Of a stretch of DNA of 64,000 nt, positions 35,891 through 43,934 are shown one piece after another. A program made the position numbers and the translations under genes. The notes under the pieces are model-generated. The model saw only the letters and a list, made by a program, of their open reading frames with translations. It was not told the DNA's origin and made no database searches. The stretch's first letter is position 1; each line of letters starts with the position of its first letter. Source of the stretch: Achromobacter animicus. GTDB taxonomy: Bacteria > Pseudomonadota > Gammaproteobacteria > Burkholderiales > Burkholderiaceae_B. The stretch lies in NCBI RefSeq assembly GCF_902859585.1, contig NZ_CADIJM010000002.1, forward strand, positions 868,001 through 932,000. The letters are read 5' to 3'.

Positions 35891-37830
35891 GGCCATCCCC
35901 TCGTTTCGGCATCGGCCAGCGGCCGTTCCCGTTTGGCGGCTTCGGCGTGCGCGGCTTGCAGCACGTGAGCCATGGTGACTTCGGAGCCGGCGTCGGCGGC
36001 CAGAAAGGCCGCGTTCAGCGCGACGTTGCGGATGCTGCCGCCCGTCAGGTTCAGGCGCGCCAGTTGGCGCGGATCAAGATCGCGGGTAGGCGTGGCGGCC
36101 GGGAACACGCCGCGCCAGATCCGCGCGCGCTGCTCCAGGTCAGGAAACGGAAACTGCACGACAAAGCGCAGCCGCCGCAGAAAGGCGCTGTCCAGGTTGG
36201 ACTTCAGGTTGGTGGTCAGCACCGCGAGGCCCCGGTACGACTCCATGCGTTGCAACAGGTAGCTGATTTCGATGTTGGCGTAGCGGTCGTGGCTGTCCTT
36301 AACCTCCGAGCGCTTGCCAAAGAGCGCGTCTGCCTCGTCGAACAGCAGGATCGCGCCGCCGTCTTCCGCGGCTTCGAAGAGGCGCCGCAGATTCTTTTCG
36401 GTCTCGCCGATGTACTTGCTGACGACGGCGGACAGGTCGATGCGGTACAGGTCCAGCCTGGTTTCGCGCGCCAGGACCTCCGCGGCCAGCGTCTTGCCCG
36501 TGCCGCTTTCGCCGGTGAACAGGGTGGCAAGACCCAGACCTCGCGACTGCGCGGCCGCGAACCCCCAGTCTTGATGGACCCGATAGCGCTGGCGCAGATG
36601 CGCGGCGATCTGGCGCAGCACGGCGCGTTGCGGCTCGGGCAGCACCAGGTCGTCCCAGCCTGCGGCCGGCGTCAGACGTTGCGCCAAGCCGTCCAGCTTG
36701 CGGCGGCTGGCCTGCGCGCAGCCCTGCCACAGCACGGCGGCCGGATCGGCGCCGGGTTCCTGCAAGGCGGGGGCGAGCGCGGCGGCGGTGCGCTGCAGGG
36801 TCCGCGAGTCCAGCCCGAACTGGCTGGCCGCCTGGTCCACGGCATCGCCGACTTGCGCGGCGGCTTGCGGCCCCAACGCCTGCCGCCACAGCGTTCTGCG
36901 GTCGGCCTCTTGCGGCCGGGAGACGGCGCACGGGCGCGAGGCCGCGCGCAACGTGACGGGTTCGCGCACGCCCACGAGGCACAGCCCGCCGGCCTGTTCC
37001 ACCAGATGCCGCGCCGCCGGCGTCAGGCCCTCCGAGGCGTCGATGAACAGGGCGGCCCCCAGCAGCACGGCCTCGCGCTGCCAGAGCGTCAGCATGACGT
37101 TGCGCTCGGCGGCGTCCGCCGGCACGTCTTCTACCTGCAGCGCCAGGCACGCGAGGCCCGCAGCATGCGCGGCGCGCGCCGCCACGTCTTCCTGCGCACC
37201 GGGGTCATCGCCTTCCAGCACAAACACCGGCAGCGGCGTGCCTTGCGCGGCGGTGACCTGCGCGGCGATCTGTTTCGCCGCCGCTTCGTGCGCGGTCGCC
37301 GTGTGGGGCAGGGGCAGCGCCGGCCGCAGTAGCGGGCGCAGTCGCGCGTCCGGCTCGTTCAGGCCGGCCAGGTAATGCAGCACGCGTTCGTCGATGCGCA
37401 GGCGCGCGGTGCTCAGGTCGGCCGTGTCGTCCACGTCCAGCAGGCGCCAGCGGCGCAGCGGACGCTGCGGCGACAGGGCGCTCCAATGCGCGCCTTCCAG
37501 CTCGGCCAGCGCCAGCGCGAAGCTGGCATGACGCTGGCTGCCCGATCGGCCGTTCGCGTGGGCGCACAGATCGGCCAGCACCGCGTCCATCTCGATGCCG
37601 GCGCACAGCAGCAGCAGATCACGCTCGAACGCCGACAGGACGAAGGTGGCCGTCAACTGATCGATGGCCGAGTCGCCGTGGAGCGCGGCGCGCGCCTGCG
37701 CAAGCTGCTGCGCGCCGTGGCGCGGCGGCCGGCTGCCGGGCTTGCGCAGCCTTGTGCGCAGCCGCGTGAACTCGGCGGCCAGCAGTTGTTGGTTGGCTTC
37801 GATCCAGTCGGTGGGCGCGCGCGCGTTCAT
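35887..37830 (-). CDS. eCIS AAA+ ATPase (Afp15/Pvc15-like)
   Basis: A 647-residue protein with an N-terminal helical/winged region and a C-terminal AAA+ module. Walker A is GESGTGKT near residue 430, Walker B ILLFDEADALFGKR near 490-503, and an arginine-finger region RLRFVVQFPFP follows near 550. These spindle/FtsH-like ATPases are present in nearly all eCIS loci and are needed for assembly, possibly for loading cargo or handling the terminator. Start and stop both overlap neighbours by 4 nt (DUF4255 upstream, the 80-aa gene downstream). Confidence 0.93.
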   Translation of the reverse strand: MNARAPTDWIEANQQLLAAEFTRLRTRLRKPGSRPPRHGAQQLAQARAALHGDSAIDQLTATFVLSAFERDLLLLCAGIEMDAVLADLCAHANGRSGSQRHASFALALAELEGAHWSALSPQRPLRRWRLLDVDDTADLSTARLRIDERVLHYLAGLNEPDARLRPLLRPALPLPHTATAHEAAAKQIAAQVTAAQGTPLPVFVLEGDDPGAQEDVAARAAHAAGLACLALQVEDVPADAAERNVMLTLWQREAVLLGAALFIDASEGLTPAARHLVEQAGGLCLVGVREPVTLRAASRPCAVSRPQEADRRTLWRQALGPQAAAQVGDAVDQAASQFGLDSRTLQRTAAALAPALQEPGADPAAVLWQGCAQASRRKLDGLAQRLTPAAGWDDLVLPEPQRAVLRQIAAHLRQRYRVHQDWGFAAAQSRGLGLATLFTGESGTGKTLAAEVLARETRLDLYRIDLSAVVSKYIGETEKNLRRLFEAAEDGGAILLFDEADALFGKRSEVKDSHDRYANIEISYLLQRMESYRGLAVLTTNLKSNLDSAFLRRLRFVVQFPFPDLEQRARIWRGVFPAATPTRDLDPRQLARLNLTGGSIRNVALNAAFLAADAGSEVTMAHVLQAAHAEAAKRERPLADAETRGWP

Positions 37831-39119
37831 GGCAGCTCGATCTGGCGGTCAAGATAGCGGACGGGGACCGCCTCGCGGTCCACCAGCGGGCTTTCAATGC
37901 CGTCCACCCGCAGCCGCACCAGAAATCGCGTGCCGGCGGGCGGCGCGTCGCGCCATTCGAAGATGAGCGCGCTGGCGGGTGCGGTGGCGGGTTCAGCGGG
38001 CAGCTCGCGGTCGCCCAGCAGCAGGCTGGCCGCCTGGCTGGGCAAGAGCGGCGGCGCGATGCCCAACGTGATGCGCACCGTGCCCGCGTTGCGCGTGGCG
38101 GCGGCCGGCGGCAGCACGGGCTCGGGCGCCAGCACCAGCGCCAACTGATTGCTGTCGCGGCGCAGGCCGGTATCGCTGGCCTGCACCGTGGCATGCACGC
38201 GATAGACGCCGACCGGCAGGTCCGACGGCATCGTCAGCCGCAGCCATGCGTCCGTGCCGGCCTCGACGGGCACGTTGCGTTCGGCATCCAGCGTTGAATG
38301 GCGCAGCGTCACCGTGCGCGCCAGGCCATCCAGATGATGACCCTGCAACGTCACGGCGCCGCCGGGCACGGCAACCGGCTGCCTGCCCGCGGGTTGCACC
38401 GATAGCAGCGTGGGCAGCGGCGGCGTCAGGCCGGGGAACACCAGCACACCCCGGTCGCGCGGCGTGCCGGGAATGGCTTCCCCGCGTGTCAGCACGGGCA
38501 GGGCGCCGCGCGCGGGCCGCCTGGACTCGATCAGCACCACCGACACCTGAAACGCGGCGGTCGGGCGGTAGTGCGCCTGCAGGGCGGACCACAGGCGCGA
38601 CATCTCTTCCGCGCCCAGCGCTGCCGGGGTGATCTTCAACAGTTCGATCTGACTGGCCAGGTCTGCGCTGCGCAGGCTCTGGTAAACCGTCGGCAGAATG
38701 GCGCCATCGACCACGTCCGGATCCAGCGCGCGGCGCACGGCCTCGCGCGGCAGCACGGCCGATTCGTGCAGCAATTGCAGCGCATAGCCCAGCAGCACTT
38801 CCGCCTGCAGCTCGGCGCGGCCATACGCGGTCAGCAGATAGTGCAGGTCCAGGGCCAGCGGCGGATTCGCGATGCGATCGCCTGCCGGATCGCGCGACGG
38901 CAGCGCGGCATTGCGCCACGCAGCGTTGGGCGTGACCTGATGCAGGAAGAGGTTCAGTTGCGGATCTTCCTGGTTGTCCAGCGACACCGCGTCGGGCGCC
39001 AGCGCGGATACCTTGACGCCCGCGCCCAGCGCGTCCGTGACCGCGTGGTCGATCATGCCCGAGTCGAGCAGGTCCTTGATGACGGCGGTGACCGCCGCGA
39101 TCGCCAGCGCGTTGCTCAT
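37827..39119 (-). CDS. eCIS DUF4255 tail-terminator protein (Afp16/Pvc16-like)
   Basis: A 430-residue protein. The first 190 residues are the DUF4255 domain (MSNALAIAAVTAVIKDLLDSG, LNLFLHQVTPNAAWRNAALPSRD, LDLHYLLTAYG), the cap that ends tube and sheath growth in Afp and PVC. The C-terminal half contains Ig/IPT-like strands (GGAVTLQGHHLDGLARTVTLRHS, GVYRVHATVQASDTG), an extension beyond the minimal terminator. It overlaps both neighbours by 4 nt. Confidence 0.92.
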   Translation of the reverse strand: MSNALAIAAVTAVIKDLLDSGMIDHAVTDALGAGVKVSALAPDAVSLDNQEDPQLNLFLHQVTPNAAWRNAALPSRDPAGDRIANPPLALDLHYLLTAYGRAELQAEVLLGYALQLLHESAVLPREAVRRALDPDVVDGAILPTVYQSLRSADLASQIELLKITPAALGAEEMSRLWSALQAHYRPTAAFQVSVVLIESRRPARGALPVLTRGEAIPGTPRDRGVLVFPGLTPPLPTLLSVQPAGRQPVAVPGGAVTLQGHHLDGLARTVTLRHSTLDAERNVPVEAGTDAWLRLTMPSDLPVGVYRVHATVQASDTGLRRDSNQLALVLAPEPVLPPAAATRNAGTVRITLGIAPPLLPSQAASLLLGDRELPAEPATAPASALIFEWRDAPPAGTRFLVRLRVDGIESPLVDREAVPVRYLDRQIELP

Positions 39120-39913
39120 GGCAGCCCCGCGCGTCTGGCGGTCAGGTAGGCGCGCAGCGACAGCGCAGACGATCGCGGGGCGGCGGGCGCCGCGCGTTGG
39201 GGCGGGGGGGCGACTTCCAGGCGGTCAATGGTGATGTGGACGTCGGGCGGAGAGGGCGGCAGCGCGGGAAGGCGGGAGGCGGACGCCGCATCGGCGGCGT
39301 GGCTTCTTGCGTTGCGTGCGTTGGGGCCGGCAAGTTCACGTGTCTCGGCGGACAAGGCCGCGTCGCGTGGGGCAGCAGGGCGGGTACTGTCAGTGACGTC
39401 GTGCGCGCCTGACTTTTTCGCCGGTAAGGGCGATGTGATTGGCGATACGGCCGCGGGGCGGGTCTGCCGGTCGTCGGCCGCGTGTTTGTCTGCCTCGATG
39501 GACCGAAGCGCGCGCGATTGGCGAACCGGCGAGGGCGCATCTTGATCACCGCGCGCCGGGTTGCGTGGGGGCACGTCCGCGTCGGCGATCGGCGCTGTCA
39601 CGCTGAAATGCGTGCGATGCCGGCGTGTGTCATGCGCCGCGTCAGGCCCATTCGCGCCCGCCGCATCAACGTTCCATTCTGTCTGGCCAATCCCCCCGGA
39701 ATCCGCAGCGTGCAACGGCGTCTGCGCGAAGCTGACCACGCTGGATCGCGCGTCCGACGCCACCTGCGCAGCCCCCAGCCCCTGCGTCTCTCCCCGCCAG
39801 TCATCACGCGGCACGGTCCCGGCAAGCGCCACGGCCCGCGGCGACGGCGCGCTGCGCAGGCGCGGTGCGGAACCCACGCTGCGGCTCGCAAGCTGGCGCA
39901 GGAAGCCGCTCAT
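39116..39913 (-). CDS. eCIS disordered protein with conserved C-terminal linear motifs
   Basis: A 265-residue low-complexity protein rich in A, P, R, S, D and T, with no predicted folded domain until the end. The last 41 residues contain VHITIDRLEV (225-234) and LSLRAYL (251-257), two short motifs I associate with an otherwise disordered protein family in phage-tail-like loci. It lies between the zinc-ribbon and terminator genes with 4-nt overlaps on both sides, and starts MSGFLRQLA at 39913. Function is unknown; an assembly scaffold or docking peptide is possible. Confidence 0.75.
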   Translation of the reverse strand: MSGFLRQLASRSVGSAPRLRSAPSPRAVALAGTVPRDDWRGETQGLGAAQVASDARSSVVSFAQTPLHAADSGGIGQTEWNVDAAGANGPDAAHDTRRHRTHFSVTAPIADADVPPRNPARGDQDAPSPVRQSRALRSIEADKHAADDRQTRPAAVSPITSPLPAKKSGAHDVTDSTRPAAPRDAALSAETRELAGPNARNARSHAADAASASRLPALPPSPPDVHITIDRLEVAPPPQRAAPAAPRSSALSLRAYLTARRAGLP

Positions 39914-40635
39914 GGCAGCGCCTCGCTGTCGGCCAGTTCCAGATACGCGGCGCGCCGGGCAGGTCCCAGCGCCAGCACCTGCGGTTCGGTCCAGCCGTAG
40001 GCGCGCGCCAGACGATGCACATCCCGCAGCAGTCCCCGCGCGCAAAGACTGATGTCGTCCCACACGCAGGCGTCGGCGTCCAGCGCCACGGTCCACGCGT
40101 GCGCGCAGTCCGCGCAGCGCAACGACAGCTCGATGTTGGCGGCGGGGTCCAGCGCTTCCATGCGCGCTTCGATGTCGTCCAGCGCCGCACCCTGCGGCAG
40201 GTCGGCGCCGGGCGGTGCGTCAACCCGGCACGCACGCAGCAGCAGCGCAAGCGCCGCGTCGCTGTCGGCGGCCACCGCGGCCTGCGCCTGGTCGCGGCTG
40301 CTGGGCAGACGCCATGCCGCTCCATGCGCGTCGAACATCGGCTCGGCCGATGCGCGTTCCGGCGGCGGGGACACCGATTCCAGCAGCGTGGCCACATCCA
40401 GGTCGAACGCCATCGCCGCGCCGCATGCCGGACAATCGGCGCAAGCGGCCAGCTGCGGCCCGAACGTGGCTTGCCGCAGGCGCAGCAGCGCCAGGTTCCG
40501 CCATCCGACCGGCCGTGACGCGACATCCACGTCGGGCATTGCCTCGGCAAGCGCAAGCAGGCCGCGGTCTATCGGATGACAGTCACGGCCCGCCTCCCAC
40601 AGCGCAAGAATCTGCGATTCGATCAGGGCGTTCAT
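39910..40635 (-). CDS. eCIS zinc-ribbon-like protein of unknown function
   Basis: A 241-residue protein with two CxxC pairs, CPAC (68-71) and CADC (174-177), far apart in sequence but likely to form one zinc site. The N-terminal half is helical (LIESQILALWEAGRDCHPIDRGLLALAEAM). It directly follows the tube gene by 12 nt. In tail-like loci a comparable position is taken by T4 gp26/gp51-like hub-assembly proteins; I could not confirm that relation. Probably an assembly factor and not a bulk component. Confidence 0.75.
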   Translation of the reverse strand: MNALIESQILALWEAGRDCHPIDRGLLALAEAMPDVDVASRPVGWRNLALLRLRQATFGPQLAACADCPACGAAMAFDLDVATLLESVSPPPERASAEPMFDAHGAAWRLPSSRDQAQAAVAADSDAALALLLRACRVDAPPGADLPQGAALDDIEARMEALDPAANIELSLRCADCAHAWTVALDADACVWDDISLCARGLLRDVHRLARAYGWTEPQVLALGPARRAAYLELADSEALP

Positions 40636-40647
40636 CGCGGCGCTCCA

Positions 40648-41172
40648 TCAGGCCGGCTCGACGAAACTCGGTTCGGATGGCTCGGCGACTTCGTAGTCGC
40701 GTTCCCATCCTTCGTTTTCCAGCTTGATGGTCTGAATGGCGACCGCGTTGGCGTTCGCATCCAGATCGGGAATCGCCTGGTATTCCGACACCCAGCAGCG
40801 GAACACCTTGTAGGCCAGGACGAGCTGCCCGGCTTCGTTGTAGACCTCGATAATGAGGTCCTTGCGGAAGTTCTTCAGCGACACCTCGCTGCCCAGGCCC
40901 GATCCAAAGTTCCACACCTTGTTGGCCCACTGCTCAAATTCGCGGTCGTGCGTGACGCCGCGTTCCAGCGTCACCGCCTCGAATTTGCTGCGGCCTGGCG
41001 ATTTGCGTCCGCTGGACGGGTCGCCGCCTTCGCGGTGCTCGACCACTTCGGTGCTGCGCTTGAGCGCCGACACCTTGCTGACGCCGGCCACGTAGCGGCC
41101 ATCCCACTTCACCCGGAATTTGAAGTTCTTGTACGGGTCGAAGCGCTGCGGATTGACGGTGAACTGCGCCAT
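40648..41172 (-). CDS. eCIS inner tube protein
   Basis: A 174-residue tail tube protein of the gp19/Afp1 type; the ATG at 41172 follows CAGGAG. The N-terminus FTVNPQRFDPYKNFKFRVKWDGRYVAGVSKVSALKR and KNFRKDLIIEVYNEAGQLVLAYKVFRCWVSEYQAIPDLDANANAVAIQTIKLENEGWERD are diagnostic in parts. Hexamer rings of it form the lumen that carries the payload. Only one tube gene is present, whereas Afp/PVC have two or three. Confidence 0.95.
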   Translation of the reverse strand: MAQFTVNPQRFDPYKNFKFRVKWDGRYVAGVSKVSALKRSTEVVEHREGGDPSSGRKSPGRSKFEAVTLERGVTHDREFEQWANKVWNFGSGLGSEVSLKNFRKDLIIEVYNEAGQLVLAYKVFRCWVSEYQAIPDLDANANAVAIQTIKLENEGWERDYEVAEPSEPSFVEPA

Positions 41173-41202
41173 GGCAATCTCCTGGTAACCGTGGTCGGCA
41201 AA

Positions 41203-41231
41203 CGCGCCGGGCCGCGTGCGGCCCCGGCGCG
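41203..41231 (-). promoter_or_regulatory. Strong GC hairpin between sheath and tube genes
   Basis: Arms of about 13 nt (CGCGCCGGGCCGC and GCGGCCCCGGCGCG, one bulged C) around a 2-nt loop in the 67-nt gap between sheath stop and tube start. No T-tract follows. It may protect or attenuate mRNA and so tune sheath against tube output. Confidence 0.5.
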
Positions 41232-41239
41232 TGCCGGGC

Positions 41240-43522
41240 TCAGGCCTGTATCTGGCCGGCCAGTTGCTGGATGCTGATGACGACGAACTCGGCGGGCTTG
41301 AGCGGCGCAAACCCCACCAGGATGTTGACCACGCCGCGATTGATGTCGTCCTGCGTGGTGGTTTCCCGGTCGCACTTGACCAGATAGGCCTCGCGCGGCG
41401 AACTGCCCTGGAACGCGCCCTGACGGAACAGCGTGTTCATGAACGCGCCGATGTTCAGGCGGATCTGCGCCCACAGCGGCTCGTCGTTGGGCTCGAACAC
41501 CACCCACTGCGTGCCGCGATACAGCGATTCTTCCAGGTAGAGGGCCAGGCGCCGCACGGGTACGTACTTGTATTCCGAGGTGAGTTGGTCTGCCCCGCGC
41601 AGCGTGCGCGCGCCCCAGCACACCGCGCCATACACCGGGAACGTGCGCAGGCAGTTGACCCCCAGCGGATTCAGGCTGCCGTTCTCGCCGTCCGTCAGCG
41701 TCGCGGCCAGCGAGATGACGCCGGTCAGGTTGGCGTCGGTGCCCGCGGGCGCCTTCCATACGCCCCGGTTGCCGTCGGTGCGCGCATACACGCCGGCGAC
41801 GGTGCCACACGGCGGCGCCAGACGCGGCTTGCCGTTCTTGAGCGGGTCGGACACGTACGTCCACGGGTAGTAGACGGCGGCGTGATCCGACTTGGGCAGC
41901 GCCGTGCCGTTGGCCACCGCCACCATCGCCGCCGGATCGGTGGCGGTGGGCGGGGCATCCACGATCATGAAGGCGCGCCGCTCTTCGCAGTACGACGCGG
42001 CATCGGCCAGCACGCCGCTGTGCGTGATGGCCGGCAGGCAGAGCAGATTGAAGATGTCGGCGTCTTCCAGGGCGTACAGCCCTTGCCGCAGCGCGCGGCT
42101 GCCGATGAACGCGGCATAGACGTCGTCCGGCCCGTACGGCGTTTCGGTGCCGCCTTCCAGCAATGCATCAACCGGCGGCGGCGAGGCGACGGCGCCGGTC
42201 AGCAGATGCAGCGAGGCGGCCAGGTCGTTGGCCGGCGCGGCCGCGACCGCGATGGTCGAGCCCAAGCCGCGCGAGCCGCTTGCCAGCACCAGCGTGCTGC
42301 CCTGCACCCGCGCCGTGAAGTCGCGGAAGGCCGGCGTGCCCGGCCGCAGCGCGCGCACGGCGGCCTGCAGGCGCGCCGCCACGTCTTCCAGTTTGGCGGC
42401 CAGCGAACCGCCCGCGGCGGTGGCGTCACCCAGGCTCACGAGTTCGGGCCCCAGGCCATCCAGCGTGATGCGCAGGCTGGTGTGCGTGGCGTCGGGCAGC
42501 GCGTCCAGGTCGGTTGCGCCGAAGGCGTCGCTGGTCAGCGTTGCCGCGTCGGGCGTGGGCGCGGGGCGGATGATGGCCGCGCCGTCGGTTTCGACGCCAC
42601 CGGCCAGCGACCCCAGCATCAGCACGCCCGCGGCGTTGTTGCGCGCGCCCGGCAGCACGCGGACGCTGGCGTTCTCGCCGCCCGCGCCGGACGTCATCAC
42701 CAGCGTGTTGCCGTTGCGCGCGGCGGTGAAGTTCGCCAGCGCCGGCCGGCCCTGCGCCTGCGCCCGCACCTTGGCCTGGATCGCCGAAGCCAGCGCGGTT
42801 AGACGCTGCGTCGCGGTGCCGCCGGCTATGTCGCCAGGCAACGCGATGCTGACGCTCACGGGTTCCAGCCCGTTCACGGCCACGCGGAAATCGGTGTGCG
42901 TCGCGTCCAGCAGCGTCTGCACGTCGCCCAGCGTGCCGCTGACGCTGGTGCCCGCCGGCAGCGCATCCAGCGCGCCCTGCGACAGCATCCGCTCCAGGCG
43001 AACGAGCTGCGATACGCCCTGCACCAGATCCAGCAGATAGCGCGGATCCTTGGCGTTCAATGAGACGTTGGCGTAGCTTTCCGCCCGCCCGTCGCTGCCG
43101 CGGATGAACTGGATGTTGAAGGTGCTGGAGGGCACCGCGGTGGCGTGGTCGACGCGGACCTGGATGCTGTTGCCGGATACGCCGGGGTCCAGCGCGCGCA
43201 CCGTCAGCACGTCCACCGCGGTTGCGCTGCGCAAGGTGCGCTGCGCGGGCGACGCTTCCTTGACCACGCGCACGACCCAGGCGTCCGTGCCGCCGTTCAC
43301 GAAGAACTGGCGCACGGCATAGCCCAGTTCGGAATCGTCGGCCAGTCCGCCGAAGGCGCGTTCATAGTCGGAGAAACTGAATATCCGGACCGCCTTGTTG
43401 ACGGGACCGCGCGGGGCCGCGCCCAGAAAGGCGGCGACCGAGGTCGCGACCCCGGCAATCGTGCGAACGCCGCTGGGAATTTCCTGGATATAAACCCCGG
43501 GATGGGACAGGGTAAGGGCCAT
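41240..43522 (-). CDS. eCIS contractile sheath protein with duplicated inserted domain
   Basis: A 760-residue sheath protein, first gene of the operon; the ATG at 43522 follows AAGGAG. The N-terminus (HPGVYIQEIPSGVRTIAGVATSVAAFLG) and C-terminus (LVKCDRETTTQDDINRGVVNILVGFAPLKPAEFVVISI) are canonical. The protein is much longer than minimal sheaths (about 350-500 aa) because residues about 200-450 carry two copies of a roughly 100-residue beta-rich domain, both containing DATHT, an L-x-G-L/V-E/P strand and a TLVxxSG strand. Inserted sheath domains lie on the outside of the particle. Only one sheath gene is present. Confidence 0.94.
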   Translation of the reverse strand: MALTLSHPGVYIQEIPSGVRTIAGVATSVAAFLGAAPRGPVNKAVRIFSFSDYERAFGGLADDSELGYAVRQFFVNGGTDAWVVRVVKEASPAQRTLRSATAVDVLTVRALDPGVSGNSIQVRVDHATAVPSSTFNIQFIRGSDGRAESYANVSLNAKDPRYLLDLVQGVSQLVRLERMLSQGALDALPAGTSVSGTLGDVQTLLDATHTDFRVAVNGLEPVSVSIALPGDIAGGTATQRLTALASAIQAKVRAQAQGRPALANFTAARNGNTLVMTSGAGGENASVRVLPGARNNAAGVLMLGSLAGGVETDGAAIIRPAPTPDAATLTSDAFGATDLDALPDATHTSLRITLDGLGPELVSLGDATAAGGSLAAKLEDVAARLQAAVRALRPGTPAFRDFTARVQGSTLVLASGSRGLGSTIAVAAAPANDLAASLHLLTGAVASPPPVDALLEGGTETPYGPDDVYAAFIGSRALRQGLYALEDADIFNLLCLPAITHSGVLADAASYCEERRAFMIVDAPPTATDPAAMVAVANGTALPKSDHAAVYYPWTYVSDPLKNGKPRLAPPCGTVAGVYARTDGNRGVWKAPAGTDANLTGVISLAATLTDGENGSLNPLGVNCLRTFPVYGAVCWGARTLRGADQLTSEYKYVPVRRLALYLEESLYRGTQWVVFEPNDEPLWAQIRLNIGAFMNTLFRQGAFQGSSPREAYLVKCDRETTTQDDINRGVVNILVGFAPLKPAEFVVISIQQLAGQIQA
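42191..42499 (-). repeat. Sheath inserted domain, copy 2
   Basis: Residues about 342-444 of the sheath. Shared with copy 1: LPDATHT (LLDATHT in copy 1), LDGL (VNGL), AAGGSLAAKLEDVAARLQAAV (AGGTATQRLTALASAIQAKV), GTPAFRDFTARVQGSTLVLASG (GRPALANFTAARNGNTLVMTSG). Diverged protein-level duplication. Confidence 0.8.
42605..42913 (-). repeat. Sheath inserted domain, copy 1
   Basis: Residues about 204-306 of the sheath, aligned to copy 2 over its whole length with conserved anchors DATHT, FTA-R and TLV--SG. The two copies are joined by a 30-residue Pro/Ala/Thr linker. Confidence 0.8.
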
Positions 43523-43725
43523 GAGCTGCTCCTTCACACGGCTGTCAGGATCAATGTCCTGGCCGCAGGAGAGGCTTAGAGAGCCGCCAGCGCGCCAGGG
43601 GAGACGGGCAGGAGAAGGCTGGCGATTCGCGCGAGGCTTGCGCGGGATGGCGGGCGTTGCGCCGCTCTAGTTGGATTGCAGCGGAAAGGCAATCGGGCAA
43701 AAGCAGCAAGCCCTGGTAGGAACGA

Positions 43726-43754
43726 GTTATAGAAGTTCTGATTGATGCGATCAA
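43726..43754 (-). promoter_or_regulatory. Putative sigma70 promoter of the eCIS operon
   Basis: On the minus strand TTGATC (-35, 43749-43754), 17-nt spacer, TATAAC (-10, 43726-43731). The -35 lies within a dyad TTGAT-GCG-ATCAA (43742-43754), suggesting a repressor site overlapping the promoter. Confidence 0.55.
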
Positions 43755-43761
43755 TAGCTTT

Positions 43762-43774
43762 TTAACGGCGTTAA
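43762..43774. promoter_or_regulatory. Palindrome upstream of the eCIS promoter
   Basis: Perfect 6-1-6 dyad TTAACG-G-CGTTAA, 7 bp upstream of the -35 hexamer. Its position fits an activator or repressor operator; no regulator gene is present in the window. Confidence 0.45.
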
Positions 43775-43934
43775 CCATCTGTTTCTTATTCAGGGGGCGG
43801 TCAGCTCCGGTCTTGCCGCAATTGAACCCCGGGGCGCGCTGGCGTATAACCCGAAGCGGCGTCGCCCGCGATCATCCGGGCGGCGGAACGCCCCAGCCGG
43901 TTTGGCAGGCGGCCAGAACCTCAAGGAGCGTGAG

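Larger units (their letters stand above)
19993..43522 (-). other. Extracellular contractile injection system (eCIS) operon, 19 genes
   Basis: A continuous minus-strand run from the sheath gene (start 43522) to the DUF6519 gene (stop 19993). Ten junctions share the 4-nt ATGA overlap (at 39910, 39116, 37827, 35887, 34213, 33563, 32102, 30878, 28425 and 25243); other gaps are below 30 nt except sheath to tube (67 nt). Sheath, tube, gpV spike, PAAR tip, gp25, baseplate-J-like proteins, AAA+ ATPase and DUF4255 together are the hallmark of Afp/PVC-like eCIS particles. No head, packaging, lysis or integration gene and no T6SS membrane complex is present. Confidence 0.93.
43523..43934. other. Divergent regulatory region of the eCIS operon
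   Basis: 412 nt between the sheath start and the gene at 43935. It holds the putative operon promoter (43726-43754) and two dyads. About 200 nt lie between the predicted start of transcription and the sheath ATG, a long leader without a supportable gene. Confidence 0.55.

Noticed and set aside
19993-43522. Prophage
   Set aside because: No capsid, portal, terminase, integrase, lysis or replication gene, and an AAA+ ATPase plus DUF4255 are eCIS marks.
43551-43778. A 75-codon minus-strand frame upstream of the sheath gene
   Set aside because: It overlaps the putative promoter, lacks a ribosome-binding site and has no similarity.
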